This document shows, in pieces, positions 42,406 through 51,656 of a stretch of DNA of 64,000 nucleotides. Each line of letters begins with the position of its first letter. Positions within the stretch are counted from its first letter, which is position 1. The DNA lies in assembly GCA_013100825.1 (NCBI GenBank), contig CP040001.1:620001-684000 (forward strand), given 5' to 3'. Position numbers and translations under genes: made by a program. Below the pieces are notes generated by a model that was not told where the DNA came from, did not search any database, and saw only the letters and a program-made list of their open reading frames with translations. This stretch comes from Candidatus Saccharibacteria bacterium oral taxon 488 (lineage in GTDB: Bacteria > Patescibacteriota > Saccharimonadia > Saccharimonadales > Saccharimonadaceae).

Positions 42406-43136
42406 TTTTCAAACACCTCACATAGCTGAAAATAGTAGGCCACTATTCCGTAAGCTGCAGCCATATGACGAGGGTCGCTACTGTCGCTAGAGGCTGCTTG
42501 CACTAGAGAGTAAAATATAGCATCCCCGTTATCAGTATCTCTTCTTAAATTTTTATACTTTTGTACAAAAAATATCCTTAATTTTTCTGGATAGTCTTCG
42601 CTAGCATTTTTGTTTAAAAAATCATCAATCAGCGATACAGAAGCCATGCCCATTTTTAACATTTGCTCTGTCTGCGGACTTAGACTATTTTTGTGCACTT
42701 TATCCTTTATAGGTATCAGTCCAAAGTCTTCGCTATCGTATTTCAAAGGAGGGTTATCTATTATGTGCCGAAGAGTTTCCTCGAGTTCTCTAAATGTGAT
42801 TGTCGGTAAGCTTCTCTTTATGGCTCGCTCAATGCGCTCCTCATGCAAAGATTTGATTTCATGAAGATAGTCAACAGAGTATTTTGCCACACTCTTATCA
42901 ATAATAGTGTGGCACGCTGGACAGAGAAGGACAAGATTATTATAGGAATGACGTTCGATATCACTCTGACCGTCGTCATAGCGTGCAGAATTCGGCTTAT
43001 GTCCCTTAATATGAGCCATTTCTCCTACAGGAATCAGGGTGTCAGTTTGACGCTCAACCACTGGATTGTTACACATTGCACAGCAATTACCGCTTTTTGC
43101 CCATAGAATTTTCACGCTTGATGGAGGAATGCTCAT
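42402..43136 (-). CDS. ABC-3C effector: HNH endonuclease with ABC-3C C-terminal domain
   Basis: A 244-residue protein. Residues about 15-75 are a zinc-bound HNH nuclease: CAMCNNP, EMAHIKGHKP, NNLVLLCPACHTIID. The remaining 150 residues are the helical ABC-3C C-terminal domain, ending HMAAAYGIVAYYFQLCEVFEK, which couples the nuclease to the middle component. The likely role is DNA cleavage in response to phage or competing elements (inference from family). A TATA-rich stretch precedes the start, with no clear Shine-Dalgarno. Confidence 0.8.
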   Translation of the reverse strand: MSIPPSSVKILWAKSGNCCAMCNNPVVERQTDTLIPVGEMAHIKGHKPNSARYDDGQSDIERHSYNNLVLLCPACHTIIDKSVAKYSVDYLHEIKSLHEERIERAIKRSLPTITFRELEETLRHIIDNPPLKYDSEDFGLIPIKDKVHKNSLSPQTEQMLKMGMASVSLIDDFLNKNASEDYPEKLRIFFVQKYKNLRRDTDNGDAIFYSLVQAASSDSSDPRHMAAAYGIVAYYFQLCEVFEK

Positions 43137-43183
43137 TTGTCTATTATTGTATCACTCTATACTGCTTGTGCCTAGCTAAAGCC

Positions 43184-45787
43184 TCAGATTTCATCTATCA
43201 TCGGCTCCGCCTTAATCTGTGATCTCTTCTTCGGGCGCTTGTTAGTTTTGATTGCTTTTCTTGAAAGATACCCGCTAGAACTTTTTCCCCCAGAAATCTC
43301 TTCTCGCTTCCTGGCAAATTCCTTTCGTGAGTGTTTAACAATTTCATCTCGCACCGACTCATCGCCCTCATTTTCCAGTAGTAAAGTCTGCCCAGATAGC
43401 GGCTCTTGCGCGTACACCGCCGCCAGCCTAGCGTAATAATTATATGCAGGCAGGTTGCTGATCTCGCCCGGCTCAATGTATGGACTAAACATCGGCAGCA
43501 AGCGCTGTTCATCCTGCGGGTTTCCAGTTCGGAAGCAGATAATTGTGCCGACATTTGCCAAAATTATATTCACCGTTTGCTGGTCGCTTTGCTGCGAAGT
43601 GGACTGCTCAGCCATAATCATAAAGACGTGATATTTGCGGCTCTCGGATAGCATTTGCACAAATGACGTCGTGGCGAAATTCTGAAACTCATCGACATAC
43701 AAGTAGAACGTCCGCCGCTCCGCCTGTTTGATGCGGGCGCGACGGAGACTTGCGAGCTGGAGCTTCGCAAGTACGGTGATTCCAAATAGCTCAGATGTGT
43801 CTTCGCCGAGCAAACCTTTGGACAAATTGCAAATAAGTATTTTCCCCGAGTTGATAATATCGTCAAAGTCAATCGTCGATTTTGGTTGCTCGAGAATTTG
43901 TCGAGCTGACGCCGAAAATAAAAACCGCCCAATTTTCGCCGTAATTCCCGCCGACATTTTCACTTTCTGCATGTCGCCAGCTTTACCAAACTCGTTTTTC
44001 CAGAAATTTATCAAGTTTGTATCGTCAAGATTTTTGACAACACTGCGGCGATATTTCGGGTCATTTAGCAAATCAAACACAGTGAAAAGCGTGGGATTTT
44101 CCTGCGTGAGTGCGGTTTGAATGGTGTTGCGCAAAATGTATTCGATACGATGCCCACCCGAGTCCTCGTCGCTAAAGATTTTCCGAAAAATCGACACGAC
44201 CGACTCAGTGATAAGATCTTTTTCGCGCATCAACTCGCTGCCATCTAGCCCGGGCGTTAGCTCCAATAAATTCAAACCAATCGGATAATCCAAATCATCG
44301 GGATTGAAATAAATCACGTCGCCAAGACGCTCCGGAGGAACCTGCCGCAAAACCGTCTCTGCCATATCGCCATGCGGGTCAATCACAGCCACGCCTTTGT
44401 CGCTACAAATATCTTGCACGATTTGATATTGTAACATCGTAGTTTTGCCGCTGCCCGTACCGCCGATGATATACTGGTGGCGTTCGCGCTCAGCTTCCGT
44501 CAAGCCAATCGGCGTCACCGTATTGTGGTGATGATTTTCACCAATAATTACATCGAACTTTTCTGACTGCTTGAGTGAAATTGGCACAGGCAGCGTGCGG
44601 CTGAGCGAAGTTATCAAATTGTCGGTTTTACTATGATAACTTGAAGGAAAATGAAACAAGCTAGCAAGTTCGCTTGAAGCGAGGATCATGGAGCTATTTT
44701 TATGCAGCGATGGCAGGCGCTTTATGGATGCAAGAATTAGCAGGTTATTCAAAATCGGCAGACGATACTTCGCCTTGAGTGATTGGTATGGCGGCGTACT
44801 AAAACCGTCCAGCGCGGACTTAAGCGCGGCGATATGTCTCTTCGACTCCGGGCTATTTACCATGACGCGGAGGTTGACGCGAAATAGCGAACGAGTCACT
44901 TTTTGATGCATAGTTCCCATTAGTTCTAATTCAAAAGCGCTGAGCATGCGCGCCGGGCGGTCGTCTCGCGGCGTTCTAGTTTGTTGCCGTGAGGGTGTAG
45001 TTTTTGAATCGTAATAATTACGATGACTGGTTGTCATGCTAGCATGAATTTCGCTGACGAGGTCGGTTACGCCAGAAGAAATTTTACCAAAGAAGTTAGC
45101 CAGCTTGCCGATAATCGATAGATTTTTGCTGCTAACATATTGCAAAATATTTTCATTGCCGAGAATTTTATGCGACAAAATTTCTGCTTCACGTAAGCGC
45201 GCTGGTGTTGCTATAAGCTGCAAAATAATTTCCTCTTCGTCATCCAACCTGGTCATCGCACCAATCACATAACTGAGTGGATCGCGTTGCTCTAGCGTCG
45301 AATTTATAGCTAACGGCAAGACGTAATGCCCAGTTTCTCGAAATTCAATAACTTGATAATCATCACCGCTCTTCCGCTCAACTGTGCGAACCTTTGAGTC
45401 GGCGATGTAGGAGGTAATCACTTTTTGCATGTTCGCAGCGTGACGCCGTTCGACCTGCACCAAATACCGCACACCATGCTCTTTAGTTGATATAATTTCA
45501 AAACTCATAACTGGCGACCGACCGAGCAATTTTTCTTTGAGTGAGCGCGCCGCCCGATGTCCATGAATTACCGAAAATAGTTGCTCGGTTGCTTCAGGTG
45601 TTTTGGCGATCGTGGCAGGCGGTGTAATTTCCAGCCAAACCATGCCTCGTGTTCGCAAATATCGACGATTCAAAACAAAACGAATCACCAACCACAAAAT
45701 GACCGCGCTAATCGTAAGCGTGATTACGATTAAAACTATCGACCCAAGCCATAAGGCGGTGGCGAGGTAATCGGCTGTGGATTCCAC
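43184..45787 (-). CDS. Type IV secretion coupling-type ATPase (VirD4/TraD-like)
   Basis: An 867-residue protein with an N-terminal helix (about 10-38), a large middle domain rich in charged strands, and a C-terminal VirD4/HerA-type ATPase: Walker A IGGTGSGKTTMLQ, VIDPHGDMAE, Walker B FYLYVDEFQNFATTSF, and LANVGTIICFRTGNPQD. Such coupling proteins bring DNA or proteins to the secretion channel. The start overlaps the CHAP gene by 52 bases. The C-terminus is Lys/Arg-rich. It closes the seven-gene T4SS operon. Confidence 0.85.
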   Translation of the reverse strand: MESTADYLATALWLGSIVLIVITLTISAVILWLVIRFVLNRRYLRTRGMVWLEITPPATIAKTPEATEQLFSVIHGHRAARSLKEKLLGRSPVMSFEIISTKEHGVRYLVQVERRHAANMQKVITSYIADSKVRTVERKSGDDYQVIEFRETGHYVLPLAINSTLEQRDPLSYVIGAMTRLDDEEEIILQLIATPARLREAEILSHKILGNENILQYVSSKNLSIIGKLANFFGKISSGVTDLVSEIHASMTTSHRNYYDSKTTPSRQQTRTPRDDRPARMLSAFELELMGTMHQKVTRSLFRVNLRVMVNSPESKRHIAALKSALDGFSTPPYQSLKAKYRLPILNNLLILASIKRLPSLHKNSSMILASSELASLFHFPSSYHSKTDNLITSLSRTLPVPISLKQSEKFDVIIGENHHHNTVTPIGLTEAERERHQYIIGGTGSGKTTMLQYQIVQDICSDKGVAVIDPHGDMAETVLRQVPPERLGDVIYFNPDDLDYPIGLNLLELTPGLDGSELMREKDLITESVVSIFRKIFSDEDSGGHRIEYILRNTIQTALTQENPTLFTVFDLLNDPKYRRSVVKNLDDTNLINFWKNEFGKAGDMQKVKMSAGITAKIGRFLFSASARQILEQPKSTIDFDDIINSGKILICNLSKGLLGEDTSELFGITVLAKLQLASLRRARIKQAERRTFYLYVDEFQNFATTSFVQMLSESRKYHVFMIMAEQSTSQQSDQQTVNIILANVGTIICFRTGNPQDEQRLLPMFSPYIEPGEISNLPAYNYYARLAAVYAQEPLSGQTLLLENEGDESVRDEIVKHSRKEFARKREEISGGKSSSGYLSRKAIKTNKRPKKRSQIKAEPMIDEI

Positions 45788-46338
45788 GGCTGTGCTCCTG
45801 GTTTATTATGAATAAATTTATACGATTTGGCGACTTCTTTGGAAAAAGTGCGCTGCGACACCACGTTCAAACCGCGCGCGTTCATTTCAGAAATTTTCCA
45901 ATCACCGCTGATTTGATTAACTTCTATCACATACGCAACATGTCCATAAGGGCCTTCATCAGTCTGAAAAACTGCACCAGCCGCTGGTGTATCGTTGACG
46001 ATGTAGCCATCACGCTTGGCGTTATCATCCCAGGTATTAGCATTGCCCCAAGTGTTCGGAATCGGACTGTTTGCCCACCGGCGCATCGCATACGCCCACC
46101 ACGTACAGTTGCCCCAGGCGTAAGTGTTTCCAGGCATCACGCCGCCATTATAAAAGCCGCTCTCTTCCGCCGCTTTAGCGCTCGGCGCGTTTGCTAAAAA
46201 GCTCATTGCCGGTAAGCCAAGCGATGAAATAGCTAAAATCGGAAACATCAAAATAAGCAGTAAAGTGGCGATGATTATAGCTATAATTTTCTTAATGCTG
46301 AAGCCGAAATTTGTAAACAAAACTGCCGCGCCGTTCAT
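45736..46338 (-). CDS. CHAP-domain wall hydrolase of the T4SS
   Basis: A 200-residue protein: a membrane anchor or signal (residues 18-42, KIIAIIIATLLLILMFPIL), then a CHAP domain with the Cys in AWGNCTWWAYAMRRW and His in GPYGHVAYVIEV. It plays the part of VirB1 in other systems, opening peptidoglycan so that the channel can pass. It is clearly a paralogue of the chromosomal LysM-CHAP protein (WGNA..W, NDTPAAGAVFQT, YKFIHN correspond) but has no LysM. The ATG overlaps the VirB4 stop by 4 bases. Confidence 0.85.
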   Translation of the reverse strand: MNGAAVLFTNFGFSIKKIIAIIIATLLLILMFPILAISSLGLPAMSFLANAPSAKAAEESGFYNGGVMPGNTYAWGNCTWWAYAMRRWANSPIPNTWGNANTWDDNAKRDGYIVNDTPAAGAVFQTDEGPYGHVAYVIEVNQISGDWKISEMNARGLNVVSQRTFSKEVAKSYKFIHNKPGAQPWNPQPITSPPPYGLGR

Positions 46339-48113
46339 GATGAATATAACTCCGCGGGATTGGTAGTGATGAGCGGATGCTCTTTCTTGGCTGCCACAAC
46401 TTTAACGGCAACATGGTTTTGGTCGGCGATAAGCAAAGCATCGCCTCGTTCACAGGTGAGCAGAAAACTTTGTTCGTATTCACTGAGGTTGAATTCGTTA
46501 ACCACGCCCTTGATAGTCGTTGTGTCCTGGCGCATTAAAATTCGCAGCGCACTCTGCGAAGCGATGGCGCGGCCATATTCACTTTTGAGAAAGTCATTGG
46601 CTTGTTGCGAGATGATCGACACTCCGAGGTAGTATTTGCGAGCTCGACGCACCAGCCCCGCCACGAATCGCGCCGATTCCTCGTGCTGCAACAAAATCCA
46701 GCCTTCGTCGATAATCAACAGCTGCTTTTCTGGCTTAGCCATGACTTGATTTTTCACAAAATTAGAGATAATCAGCATCATAATTTGGCGCAAATTTTCT
46801 GGCAAATCTTTGATGTCGAAAATGACCAGGCGGTTGTCTAATTTAACATTTGTTTGCGCGTTGAATACATCTGCCAACGAGCCAGAAATATATTTTTCTA
46901 ACTTTTCACATAATTTTAGTTGACCCAATTTCCTAAGTTCCGCGTATAAATCTTCTAAAAGTGGCTGTTTGGTTTTTGACTTTTTGTAGATTTTCAAAAC
47001 CGCCTTGTCGATGGCGGCTTTTTCGCGCGCCGTTAAACTTTCAGCCATCAAACCAATTACATCCATTAGATCTTGCGTATGTTCAGACAAATCACTAATT
47101 TCGTGAACAGTCGTCGCTAGGTCAAAAGGGTTAATTTTCTGCTTACTCTTGGCGGATAATTTTATATACGTGCCTTTTACTGATTCGGCGAGGCGCTTGT
47201 ATTCACGCTCTGGGTCGATGACGATGACACGCGTGCCTTGCATGAGTTGGCGTAAAATCTCGACTTTGGTGGTGTAACTTTTGCCAGCACCCGACTGCGC
47301 AAATGTGATTGAGTTAGCATTATGTAAACTAAACCTATCCAAAATAACCAGCGAGTTGTTTGATTTGTTGACACCGTAAAGGATGCCCGATTCCTGGACT
47401 AATTCTGATGACATAAACGGAAAAGTCAGGGAGGCGCTGGAACTATCAAGATTACGCTTTTGCGCCAGCTGATCTTCGCCGCGCGGCAAAATTGATTGCA
47501 GTGCCTCCAGTTGCTGATAGTGCGCTACCTTTGAGTAAAACAACCGTGCCGATAGATTCGCTTCAAGCAACTTGGTGGTTTTATCAAGTTCTTCTTTAGT
47601 CTCAGAGCGGATGCAAATGTATATCGCCATTTGGAATAATTTTTCTTGACCGCGCTGAATTTTATCACGCAAATCAATCGCCGATTCAAGTGGGTCGGTA
47701 ATTTCCGAGCCAACAATCCGTCCTTCGCGCATCATCGCCCGGCGCATGGATTCAAGTTCGGTAATTTTACGATTTAGTTTTGGCAGTGCCGCTCGGGCAT
47801 CTACTTCGTGTAGATGATAACTAATGTCGATGTCGTGATTAAAATGAATCAAGCTGTCCATCCAATCCGAACTCGCTACGAACGGATATCCAGAAATGAA
47901 TAGCGTGCGCATGTACACGCCATCAATGCAAAGATAATCAACATTTTCTTCCAGCCCAGCGTAGGATAAAATATCCAGAGTGTCTTGTTCGCCAAACGTG
48001 ATATTGAGTTCTTTTTGCCGCTCTTCGCGCTGGCGGTCACGACGGCGTTTCGGGGCGCTAATTGCGTTGCTGATTCTTTTGATAAATATTGGTGTACGTG
48101 ATTTTCTAATCAT
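46335..48113 (-). CDS. VirB4/TraC-type conjugation ATPase
   Basis: A 592-residue ATPase. The N-terminal domain (1 to about 240) is the VirB4-specific part, with FISGYPFVASSDWMDSLIHF. The motor has Walker A FAQSGAGKSYTTK near residue 275, VIDPEREYKRL, Walker B KQLLIIDEGWILL and SIISQQANDFL. VirB4 powers assembly of type IV secretion channels and is the best diagnostic gene for one. Overlaps of 4 bases on both sides show tight coupling in the operon. Confidence 0.9.
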   Translation of the reverse strand: MIRKSRTPIFIKRISNAISAPKRRRDRQREERQKELNITFGEQDTLDILSYAGLEENVDYLCIDGVYMRTLFISGYPFVASSDWMDSLIHFNHDIDISYHLHEVDARAALPKLNRKITELESMRRAMMREGRIVGSEITDPLESAIDLRDKIQRGQEKLFQMAIYICIRSETKEELDKTTKLLEANLSARLFYSKVAHYQQLEALQSILPRGEDQLAQKRNLDSSSASLTFPFMSSELVQESGILYGVNKSNNSLVILDRFSLHNANSITFAQSGAGKSYTTKVEILRQLMQGTRVIVIDPEREYKRLAESVKGTYIKLSAKSKQKINPFDLATTVHEISDLSEHTQDLMDVIGLMAESLTAREKAAIDKAVLKIYKKSKTKQPLLEDLYAELRKLGQLKLCEKLEKYISGSLADVFNAQTNVKLDNRLVIFDIKDLPENLRQIMMLIISNFVKNQVMAKPEKQLLIIDEGWILLQHEESARFVAGLVRRARKYYLGVSIISQQANDFLKSEYGRAIASQSALRILMRQDTTTIKGVVNEFNLSEYEQSFLLTCERGDALLIADQNHVAVKVVAAKKEHPLITTNPAELYSS

Positions 48114-48748
48114 TTAATTTCGCTCCCGTCTCGCATGAGCGCGGTGTGAATTGTTTGCAAAGCGCGTTCAGTTAGCGGTTGAATTTTTGCCTGCGCTGGG
48201 CTGTAAAAACTGTAGAACAAATCAAGCAATTCGAGGCTATCAAGCTGGTCGGCGCGCATGCCGAGCCGCGCCATACCTTTGGCGATAATATCGATGCGGA
48301 GTTTGAGTTGTTCGCGAATTAAATCAAAATCAGCTTTGTTGTCGGTCGGTCGAAAAGGAATGATGATATAAAAATGTCGCGTCAAAATCTTGTTGTCGGT
48401 GATGAGCGAACGAATAAATTCATCGTAATTTTTCAGTTGAATTTTATAGACAGGAATCGTCTCGCTTTGCAGTCGATAGTTCAGATCTTCTAAATATCCG
48501 TCCATATCAATTTCGCGCGTACGTACTAAAATTTGAATCGGCCAACCAATTGAATTGAGAAAACTTTCGTAGGTATCAATAATTGCGTCTTGCTCATCCT
48601 CGCTACGCAGTTCAAAATTCAGCGCCGAAACGGACAAGATTGCCCGATAATTATTCTGCGGTAATAACAAAATTCCGTCGCGCACACCCTTTAGTACAAT
48701 CTGTCGCCTAGCACTAGATTTAGCGTTTGACTTTCGTAAACCGAACAT
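48110..48748 (-). CDS. T4SS TraC-domain (VirB4 N-terminal-like) protein
   Basis: A 212-residue protein starting MFGLRKSNAKSSARRQIVLK, with GVRDGILLLPQNNYRAILSVSALNFEL and a segment HFYIIIPFRP. This matches the small TraC-like proteins encoded between PrgI and VirB4 in Gram-positive conjugation operons; they resemble a detached VirB4 N-terminal domain. GAAAGGAGG precedes ATG 48748. The frame is open further 5', but that part lies within the PrgI gene. Confidence 0.7.
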   Translation of the reverse strand: MFGLRKSNAKSSARRQIVLKGVRDGILLLPQNNYRAILSVSALNFELRSEDEQDAIIDTYESFLNSIGWPIQILVRTREIDMDGYLEDLNYRLQSETIPVYKIQLKNYDEFIRSLITDNKILTRHFYIIIPFRPTDNKADFDLIREQLKLRIDIIAKGMARLGMRADQLDSLELLDLFYSFYSPAQAKIQPLTERALQTIHTALMRDGSEIK

Positions 48749-49226
48749 GCAAACCTCCTTTCTTGTCAGTTTCAAAACGAACATTAGCGGTTGGATCATC
48801 TATAATTTGGCGGGTTTTGATGGTTGATATGTTGTCTAATTTTTCTGGCTTTTGCGGCTTTTCGGCTGGTTTATTTATGGGTTCTTCATCCTCGCGCGGA
48901 GTACTTTTATACTCATCACGAAACGCAGTAGTGTTTTTATTGAACAAATAATATTTTGGTCGTAAATTGTAACGTAGTACCGTCACCAACCAAAGTGCGA
49001 TGATTTTACCCTTAATGCGAACCGACAAAATCCCACAAATCATCAAACTTAACGCCATCAAAACGTATTTATAAAGTGCACCGTTCATGACCGGCGGCAG
49101 CAGCGCGAAAACTCCCGCGCTAAAGAAAACAGGAATCATCAAGAGCACGATTTGTGAAAAACCGAGCTTGCCGATAATCCGATCTTCTACGGTGGTAACC
49201 TGCGCGGGAACGACTGTCGTTTTCAT
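48720..49226 (-). CDS. PrgI-family T4SS membrane protein (VirB3-like)
   Basis: A 168-residue protein with two transmembrane helices (about 27-45 and 51-68). The opening VVPAQVTTVEDRIIGKLGFSQI is typical of PrgI proteins. A proline- and charge-rich cytoplasmic tail follows. PrgI sits in the inner channel next to VirB4. The start overlaps the VirB6-like gene end by 4 bases, and its end overlaps the next gene by 29 bases. Confidence 0.8.
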   Translation of the reverse strand: MKTTVVPAQVTTVEDRIIGKLGFSQIVLLMIPVFFSAGVFALLPPVMNGALYKYVLMALSLMICGILSVRIKGKIIALWLVTVLRYNLRPKYYLFNKNTTAFRDEYKSTPREDEEPINKPAEKPQKPEKLDNISTIKTRQIIDDPTANVRFETDKKGGLHVRFTKVKR

Positions 49227-50740
49227 GATTTTTTACCTCGCTGTTTAGTCGATTTTATTTTTGATCCGGCACGGTAAGTTGTGCCGGTTTTGAGTGGCTT
49301 TGACTCGGGCATATTAACAACGGTTGGATTATTTTTGCTGCGCGGATTTACGGCGTAGGTGATTTCCGCGTCGCCTTTTTTGTTTAGATAACTCACTTTC
49401 ATCGGCGACTTTGTTTGACGCGCCACCGTTTCGAGAGTCGAGTGAACCCGGGCTTTTTTGGCGGCGTGAGTAGTATCCCTAACGCGCTGGGTAGTTTTGT
49501 GTACCACTTTCGAGCCAGTGCCCGTCATGTAGCTGACGCCGTTCATAAACTGACCACCCAATTTCTTTAGATTACGCGCGCCCATGCTAACGAAACTAAA
49601 TTGCATCATCACGCCTTGAACTTTTAATAAAGTCAGAATAGTTGCTATGCCTGCTACCATCGCCATCAAGGTATCGGGCAGAGCATTGTTGCCGCCAGTG
49701 GTCGCCATGCCAGAAAATAGTGAAGATGCTAGTTGCAAAATAACCACATGAACAAACAAAACGAAAATTGTTGACAGGAACGTCTTCATCGAAGTTTCGG
49801 CAAAATCACGAAACCCCGGCACCAGCCACAGCATACTCACTAGCGGCGATAAGACAGTGCCGATGAATAAAGTAATTAAACGCATAACATAATACACCAA
49901 TAATATGACCGAGCAAATCAAAAACACCACCATGATCAGCAGTGCCGCCACACCCTGACCAGACGTTTTTTCGACAACTTTGATGAGCGTACTCCAAACG
50001 GTCGATGCACCCGAAACTTGATTGACGGCTGAGATGAGGACATTAGACAAACTAATGATGCCGTCAATCAAAAATATTGAAGTGTTCATTAGTAAAAATA
50101 TCAGTGCTATGCGTGGCAGCAAGTGCTTAACTTCAACTTCATCAAAGCCAAAACTTGACGCACTCATGACTTGAAATCCAACTAACGCCACGATTAAAAT
50201 CAGCAGCACATCAGCGATGCCAACCATCACCAGCCATAGATTAAACACGGTTTTATTACTCGCCATCAGCGGCGTTGATTTGGTGAAAAATTCTAACGCG
50301 CTCAGAAATGGCGAGGCTATGGCGTTGATGATTGATGACAATAGCCCCGTCACGGCTTTGATGATCATTTCGATCAAGCCGTTATTTTCTGATTTGGGTG
50401 TGACTGCCTGTAGGTTCGGTAGGTTTGCGTCATTTGGATTTTGCACCGCTTGATACGAACCATTAAGGATAGAAACTATTGTCACGGCAGCCAGTACGAT
50501 GACCAGCCCGATCACCGCTTTCTTGGCGATACTTTTAGCGTGCTCCATGCGGTCTGGTTTGCCGCTGCTGGTTATGTAAATATAGCCAGCATGCGCCAAA
50601 AAGAAAGCGCAAGCCAGCGACGCGATGCCCGATAAGATTTTGGCTGTCGGCAAAACATAGTCGCGCACGGTTTTTATGGCGCCAGCCGTATCGGCAAATA
50701 ACACTAAATTACTAGTGAAAATATCGACAAAGTCGAACAT
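49223..50740 (-). CDS. VirB6/TrbL-like T4SS channel protein with VirB2-like N-terminal segment
   Basis: A 505-residue polytopic membrane protein. Residues about 150-400 hold six or more helices, as in VirB6/TrbL/PrgH channel cores. The N-terminal 95 residues resemble the neighbouring pilin-like gene: AHAGYIYITSSGKPDRMEHAK against GGFTYITSSGNPEQLDKAK, each between two helices. The C-terminal 110 residues are basic and cytoplasmic. It overlaps the PrgI gene by 4 bases and follows the pilin-like gene by 7 bases. Confidence 0.8.
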   Translation of the reverse strand: MFDFVDIFTSNLVLFADTAGAIKTVRDYVLPTAKILSGIASLACAFFLAHAGYIYITSSGKPDRMEHAKSIAKKAVIGLVIVLAAVTIVSILNGSYQAVQNPNDANLPNLQAVTPKSENNGLIEMIIKAVTGLLSSIINAIASPFLSALEFFTKSTPLMASNKTVFNLWLVMVGIADVLLILIVALVGFQVMSASSFGFDEVEVKHLLPRIALIFLLMNTSIFLIDGIISLSNVLISAVNQVSGASTVWSTLIKVVEKTSGQGVAALLIMVVFLICSVILLVYYVMRLITLFIGTVLSPLVSMLWLVPGFRDFAETSMKTFLSTIFVLFVHVVILQLASSLFSGMATTGGNNALPDTLMAMVAGIATILTLLKVQGVMMQFSFVSMGARNLKKLGGQFMNGVSYMTGTGSKVVHKTTQRVRDTTHAAKKARVHSTLETVARQTKSPMKVSYLNKKGDAEITYAVNPRSKNNPTVVNMPESKPLKTGTTYRAGSKIKSTKQRGKKS

Positions 50741-50747
50741 GGACGGG

Positions 50748-51089
50748 TTATCCTCCGAAAGCTTGTCGCGCTAAGGTCGTTACGATGTTCGCCAATACAA
50801 ACGCCGCGATGACAATAGCCAAACCAATAGCCGACCACGTGATAGTGCGCTTTGCTTTGTCGAGCTGCTCAGGATTTCCCGAGCTAGTGATATATGTAAA
50901 ACCGCCAGCAACAAAAAAGCCGGTCGCTACTAGACCGGCTAGCCCCGCCACCACCTGGATGACGCTTCGTATAAAATTCTCGACATTACTGACACCCGCT
51001 GGTGCAGCTAGGGCTACGTTCGCCAACACAAATGGCGCTCCAACCGCGATAAATATTGCCGCCAAACAATATGTTTTTCTTGACACCAT
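50748..51089 (-). CDS. VirB2/TrbC pilin-like protein
   Basis: A 113-residue protein with a signal peptide (residues 1-29, ending VALAAPAG) and two transmembrane helices around the loop YITSSGNPEQLDKAKRT, the pattern of VirB2/TrbC-type pilins in CPR and Gram-positive T4SS loci. It is the first gene of the T4SS operon; AAAGGGAG precedes the ATG by about 4 bases. The promoter region is the 258 bases up to the divergent gene at 51348. Confidence 0.8.
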   Translation of the reverse strand: MVSRKTYCLAAIFIAVGAPFVLANVALAAPAGVSNVENFIRSVIQVVAGLAGLVATGFFVAGGFTYITSSGNPEQLDKAKRTITWSAIGLAIVIAAFVLANIVTTLARQAFGG

Positions 51090-51312
51090 AAACTCCCTTT
51101 CACCAGAGCGTGAACTTTGTGTTTACCTCTGTTATTTTTACGTTAGCAGGCATCATTTTACTTGGCAAGACGGCACTTAAAAGTCTATTACGGCGATATT
51201 AGTATGTTAGTTTCTAGAGAGGTTTGTTGAATTTATAGAGGTGTAGCTATGTTTTATTTTGAGCTAAAAATTAAATTAACGAACTTACTAAAAATGATAT
51301 TTGACTGCTAAC

Positions 51313-51341
51313 TTTACACTAATAAAAATTACAAGTAAACT
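51313..51341 (+). promoter_or_regulatory. Promoter of small membrane protein gene
   Basis: TTTACA (51313-51318), 17-base spacer, TAAACT (51336-51341), and ATG 51348 six bases on. Confidence 0.5.
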
Positions 51342-51347
51342 AAAAAC

Positions 51348-51656
51348 ATGAGCAAACTAAAATCCGAAAAGGTTGTTATATCTTCGCCGCTATCGTTTAG
51401 TGGTTCGGCAAAACGTATTTGGAAAATCACAGACGTGGATAGTCCAGCGGTGAAGACGCTGCTTGGTTTGGTGGCTGCCGTGCTCATTTTGTTTGCTTGG
51501 ATTTTTGTGGCGCTTTGGTATGTGCTGATTTATGTTGTTTTTGGAATTTTGTTCATTCCATATCGGCTGCTGCGACGGAGTAGCCGTAAGCAAAAACAAG
51601 CAAAATTGCGGCACCGTGAAGTACTGGACGCGATAGAGAAAAATCGTAACTTATAA
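51348..51656 (+). CDS. Small membrane protein of the element
   Basis: A 102-residue protein: a polar N-terminus of 33 residues, a long double hydrophobic stretch (about 36-70, LLGLVAAVLILFAWIFVALWY), and a basic cytoplasmic tail (RLLRRSSRKQKQAKLRHR). No family is recognised. It is divergent from the T4SS operon and convergent with the HxlR gene (6-base overlap). It may be an accessory T4SS or surface protein; this rests on position only. Confidence 0.5.
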   Translation: MSKLKSEKVVISSPLSFSGSAKRIWKITDVDSPAVKTLLGLVAAVLILFAWIFVALWYVLIYVVFGILFIPYRLLRRSSRKQKQAKLRHREVLDAIEKNRNL

